Source: DATKRB01 sp035532415 (GTDB lineage: Bacteria; Actinomycetota; Acidimicrobiia; Acidimicrobiales; RAAP-2). From it: DNA of 34,906 nucleotides. The position numbers and the translations under genes were made by a program. The stretch spans positions 1 through 34,906 of the forward strand of contig DATKRB010000014.1 in the NCBI GenBank assembly GCA_035532415.1, in the 5' to 3' direction. The notes beneath the pieces are model-generated. The model was not told the origin of the DNA. It ran no database searches and was given only the letters and a program-made list of their open reading frames with translations. How positions within the stretch are numbered: position 1 is the stretch's first letter; every line of letters starts with the position of its first letter. This document shows, in pieces, positions 32,447-34,906 of the stretch.

Positions 32447-33831
32447 GTCCCGCTCTCCGTGCGACGACCCTCCCGCTCCGCTCCGAGGTGGCCATCGTCG
32501 CCACCAGGATCGTCAACGCGGTGTCTCGCCGGCTCGGTCTGGGAAGCGGCACGGTGGCCGGGGGTCGCATCGGGATGGCCATCGACCCGTCGCTTCTCGG
32601 CCGATTGAGCACCGGGCGCGTCGTGGCGCTGGTGAGCGGGACGAACGGGAAGACCACCACCACCCGCCTGTTGGCCACGGCGATGGCAGGGGAGGGCGAA
32701 GCCGTCGTCACCAACGCCACCGGGTCCAACATGCCCGCCGGTCATCTGGCCCCGCTGGTGGCCGGCCCCCTTCGGGTGCCGGTGGTGCTCGAGGTGGACG
32801 AGGCCTACCTGCCCCAGTCGGTGAACGTCCTCGCACCCGCGGCCGTCGTTCTGCTCAACCTGTCGCGGGACCAGCTCGATCGGACCAGCGAGGTCCGGAT
32901 GCTGGCCGGGAGATGGCGGGCAGCGCTGAACGGGGCACGCGGGACCACGGTGGTGGCGAACGCCGACGACCCGCTGGTTGTCTGGGGCGCTCTCGGAGCA
33001 CAGGACGTGATCTGGGTCGCGGCGGGGATCGGCTGGCGCAACGACGCCGTCGGGTGCCCGGCGTGCGGAGGCCGGATCGTGTTCGCGGACGCCGACGCCG
33101 GCGCCGGCGCCGACTCGGGGGGTGGCGGTGCGGTCGAGCGGGGCGGGTGGGCCTGCACGAGCTGTGATCTCGGCCGGCCGGAGCCCGACGTGAGCATCGA
33201 GGAGGGAGGCGGGGGAGAGGCCCTTGCTGTGCTGAGTGACGGGCGACGGGTACCCGTGAAGATCAGCCTCCCCGGACGGTTCAACCGGGCGAACGCGGTG
33301 ATGAGCGCGGTGGCGGCCCACGCGCTCGGCCACGATCTCGACCAATCGCTCAGGGCGATGGCGGCGGTTGAGGACGTGGCGGGACGGTTCACCGTCCGCA
33401 CCGTCGGCGGCGTGCCGGCCCGACTCCTGTTGGCGAAGAACCCGGCGGGATGGGCCGAGCTCCTCCAACTGGTCCGTACAGGGACCGAGCCTGTGGTGGT
33501 GGCGATCAATGCCCGGGTCGCCGACGGGCGGGACCCTTCGTGGCTCTGGGACGTGCCGTTCGAGTCGCTGGCCGGGCGTGTGGTCGTGGCCAGCGGTGAC
33601 CGGTGCCGGGACCTGTCGGTGCGACTCCACTACGCCGGCGTGGCCCACGAGACGATCGGTGACCCGTCCGCCGCCGTGGCCGTGGCGGCGCGGTCGGGTA
33701 CCGGCACCGTGCAGTGCGGCACCGTGCAGTCCGGCACCGTGCAGTCCGGCACCGTGCAGTTCGTCGGCAACTACACCGCTTTCAACGAGGTGCTCGGGCT
33801 GTCCACCGCCACGGGAACCGGCCGGCGATGA
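32443..33831 (+). CDS. murT: Lipid II isoglutaminyl synthase, Mur-ligase-like subunit MurT
   Basis: A 462-residue ATP-using subunit that activates the D-Glu carboxylate of lipid II for amidation with ammonia from GatD. P-loop SGTNGKTTTTR (65-75); Mur-ligase block VLEVDEAYLP; a Cys4 zinc ribbon C205-x2-C208 / C238-x2-C241; domain PGRFNRANA; and the C-terminal DUF1727 block DGRDPSWLWDVPFE with the conserved Asp (D364). The start is GTG 32443, which overlaps the preceding stop as GTGA. Near the C-terminus (421-440) it carries an in-frame repeat of GTVQ(S/C), encoded by 15-bp units, not expected in MurT. It ends in ATGA overlap with gatD. Confidence 0.95.
   Translation: MSPALRATTLPLRSEVAIVATRIVNAVSRRLGLGSGTVAGGRIGMAIDPSLLGRLSTGRVVALVSGTNGKTTTTRLLATAMAGEGEAVVTNATGSNMPAGHLAPLVAGPLRVPVVLEVDEAYLPQSVNVLAPAAVVLLNLSRDQLDRTSEVRMLAGRWRAALNGARGTTVVANADDPLVVWGALGAQDVIWVAAGIGWRNDAVGCPACGGRIVFADADAGAGADSGGGGAVERGGWACTSCDLGRPEPDVSIEEGGGGEALAVLSDGRRVPVKISLPGRFNRANAVMSAVAAHALGHDLDQSLRAMAAVEDVAGRFTVRTVGGVPARLLLAKNPAGWAELLQLVRTGTEPVVVAINARVADGRDPSWLWDVPFESLAGRVVVASGDRCRDLSVRLHYAGVAHETIGDPSAAVAVAARSGTGTVQCGTVQSGTVQSGTVQFVGNYTAFNEVLGLSTATGTGRR
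33703..33762 (+). repeat. 15-bp x4 in-frame tandem repeat inside murT
   Basis: Units of GGCACCGTGCAGTCC at 33703-33717, 33718-33732, 33733-33747 and 33748-33762 differ only in the last codon (TGC, TCC, TCC, TTC). Each adds five residues (GTVQ plus C, S, S or F), so copy number can change without frameshift. Confidence 0.9.
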
Positions 33832-34607
33832 GGGAGCCCGGTTCCGTGCTCACTGTGGTCGTGGTCTACCCGGACCTGTTGGGGACCTACGGTGACGGCG
33901 GCAACGGTCTGGTGCTCGCCCGCCGTGCGGAATGGCGGGGGATACCGGTGCAGCTCCTGGAGGCGCCGTCGGACCAGCCGCTGCCGCACGGCGACCTGTA
34001 CTGCCTGGGCGGTGGCGAGGACGGTCCCCAGGCACGCGCCGTGATGGCGCTCGAAGCCGACGGGACCCTGGTCACGGCGGTCGGGCGTGGGGCCGTGGTA
34101 CTCGCCGTCTGCGCGGGGTTTCAGATCGTGGGTCGCTCGTTCCCGTCTGCGGACGGACGGGCCCTTCCGGGCCTCGGTCTCCTTGACGTCGAGACGGTGA
34201 AGGGCAAGGCCAGGGCCGTCGGCGAGGTGTTGGCGCAGCCGGAACCCATCGGGGCCGGTGGCGACGGGGTGGCGACCCAACGCCTGCCGGCGCTGACCGG
34301 GTTTGAGAACCACGCCGGGTTGACCGTCCTGGGCCCGTCGGTACAGCCCCTGGCCCGGATTGAGGTCGGGGTGGGCAACGGCGACGGCACCGAGGGCGCG
34401 GTCGGTGGTCGGATCGTCGGGACGTACCTGCACGGTCCGGTCCTGGCCCGCAACCCGGCACTCGCCGACCTGCTGCTGGCCTGGGCCTTGGATGCCGACG
34501 TTCCCCTCGAGCCCCTGAACGACGATGAGGAGGACGCCCTGCGCGCCGAACGGTTGTCGGCCGTCATGCGGATCCGGGGACGGCGCCGATTCGGGTTCCG
34601 TCGCTGA
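33828..34607 (+). CDS. gatD: Lipid II isoglutaminyl synthase, glutamine amidotransferase subunit GatD
   Basis: A 259-residue class I glutaminase-like (GATase, CobB/CobQ-type) protein that releases ammonia from glutamine for MurT. N-terminal VVVVYPDLLGTYGDGGNGLVLARRAEWRG is typical; the nucleophile is C95 in LAVCAGFQIVG and the catalytic His is H202 in GTYLHGPVLARNPALAD. ATG 33828 overlaps the murT stop as ATGA. Amidated D-iso-glutamine in the peptide stem is needed for efficient cross-linking and lysozyme resistance in other Gram-positives. The C-terminal RRRFGFRR is basic. Confidence 0.96.
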   Translation: MREPGSVLTVVVVYPDLLGTYGDGGNGLVLARRAEWRGIPVQLLEAPSDQPLPHGDLYCLGGGEDGPQARAVMALEADGTLVTAVGRGAVVLAVCAGFQIVGRSFPSADGRALPGLGLLDVETVKGKARAVGEVLAQPEPIGAGGDGVATQRLPALTGFENHAGLTVLGPSVQPLARIEVGVGNGDGTEGAVGGRIVGTYLHGPVLARNPALADLLLAWALDADVPLEPLNDDEEDALRAERLSAVMRIRGRRRFGFRR

Positions 34608-34612
34608 GGCGG

Positions 34613-34657
34613 GCTCCCGAGACCGGGCGCGTCGGCGCTGCTGATCGGGAGCTTCTT
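34613..34657 (+). terminator. Terminator-like hairpin after gatD
   Basis: GCTCCCGA (34613-34620) pairs with TCGGGAGC (34645-34652), followed by TTCTT. The 24-base loop can fold further. Position right after gatD and the T-rich tail support termination of the HAD-murT-gatD transcript. Confidence 0.55.
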
Positions 34658-34686
34658 GCCTGTTCGACGGGATCAGAGAACATGCC

Positions 34687-34906
34687 TGCGCCGGCACCTA
34701 CCCGTCGGGCGGCGGCCGCTGGTTGCGCAGCCGGTTGTGGAACCCGCAGAGCAGCCGGCCGTTCTCCTGGGTGGTGGGGCCGCCGGCACCGAAGGGCACG
34801 ATGTGGTCGACCTCGCACCCCGGCGCCGGGCGGTCGCAGTAGGGATGGGTGCACTCCCGGTCGCGCAGCTCGACGGCCCTGCGGGTGGCCCCGGCGAACA
34901 ACCGGG
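34687..34906 (-). repeat. Right copy of inverted ~220-bp repeat
   Basis: Reverse complement of 708-924 with about four substitutions and a 3-base insertion. Similarity stops at 34687, eleven bases past the stop codon, and reaches the window edge on the other side. Confidence 0.9.
34698..34906 (-). CDS. DUF222 / HNH endonuclease C-terminus, truncated by window edge
   Basis: Only the last ~69 residues are visible, running off the right edge in an open frame. The HNH module (CTHPYC, DHIVPF, CGFHNRLRN) is identical to that of the left copy except for conservative changes (Lys to Asn in the QE[KN]GR stretch, Asn to Asp before the last Gly) and one inserted Arg. The upstream DUF222 part is not in view, so whether it is a full gene or a fragment is unknown. 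Confidence 0.85.
   Translation of the reverse strand, partial: RLFAGATRRAVELRDRECTHPYCDRPAPGCEVDHIVPFGAGGPTTQENGRLLCGFHNRLRNQRPPPDG

Overview
The window is about 35 kb of very GC-rich DNA, close to fully coding, with many GTG/TTG starts and 4-base ATGA/GTGA gene overlaps. It reads as chromosome of a high-GC actinobacterium. Supporting genes are WhiB, a likely F420-dependent luciferase-like oxidoreductase, a DinB/DUF664 protein, a 13E12-type DUF222/HNH protein, MurT/GatD and a fused HAD-acyltransferase. The mixture (two unlinked solute-binding proteins, P450 and acyl-CoA genes, GAF-GGDEF) would suit the class Acidimicrobiia, but that placement is inference. No integrase, transposase, tRNA, rRNA or CRISPR array was recognised.

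Layout. 1-2655: a 5'-truncated DUF222/HNH gene, a PPOX-fold protein, a secreted protein with an unclear start, and a DinB-like protein. 2977-6530: a two-gene ABC-2 exporter, then thiC under a TPP riboswitch. 6659-9181: an F420-type oxidoreductase, a remnant of a second one, and an exported solute-binding protein. 9241-13804 (minus): P450, diguanylate cyclase, enoyl-CoA hydratase-like protein and TetR regulator. 13996-16767: two carboxymuconolactone-decarboxylase-family genes overlapping tail to tail, UspA, DoxX and a deleted flavoprotein remnant. 16827-21488: acyl-CoA dehydrogenase, a coupled M20 peptidase / dienelactone hydrolase pair, and a divergent luciferase-like oxidoreductase. 21633-25987: WhiB, a second solute-binding protein, an MFS transporter and malonyl-CoA decarboxylase. 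26084-30705 (minus): LysR, TldD, TldE and AlkA as one tight run. 31019-34607: HAD-acyltransferase fusion, MurT and GatD, all overlapping by 4 bases, ending at a terminator-like hairpin. 34687-34906: a second DUF222/HNH 3' end, nearly identical and inverted relative to the first.

Function. The best-defined units are thiamine pyrimidine synthesis with its riboswitch, lipid II D-Glu amidation (MurT/GatD) coupled to a phospholipid-type fusion enzyme, and a TldD/TldE metalloprotease pair behind a LysR regulator. The rest is mainly lipid/CoA and flavin oxidoreductase metabolism with local regulators.

Most worth a second look: the strong hairpins in the leader of the HAD-MurT-GatD operon, an in-frame 15-bp repeat inside murT, the shared six-cysteine framework of the two orphan solute-binding proteins, an enoyl-CoA hydratase homologue without the two usual glutamates, a possible leaderless micro-ORF coupled to a CMD gene, several operator-like repeats, and the inverted DUF222 repeats at both window ends. 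I see no clear defence or biosynthetic system here that is wholly new.
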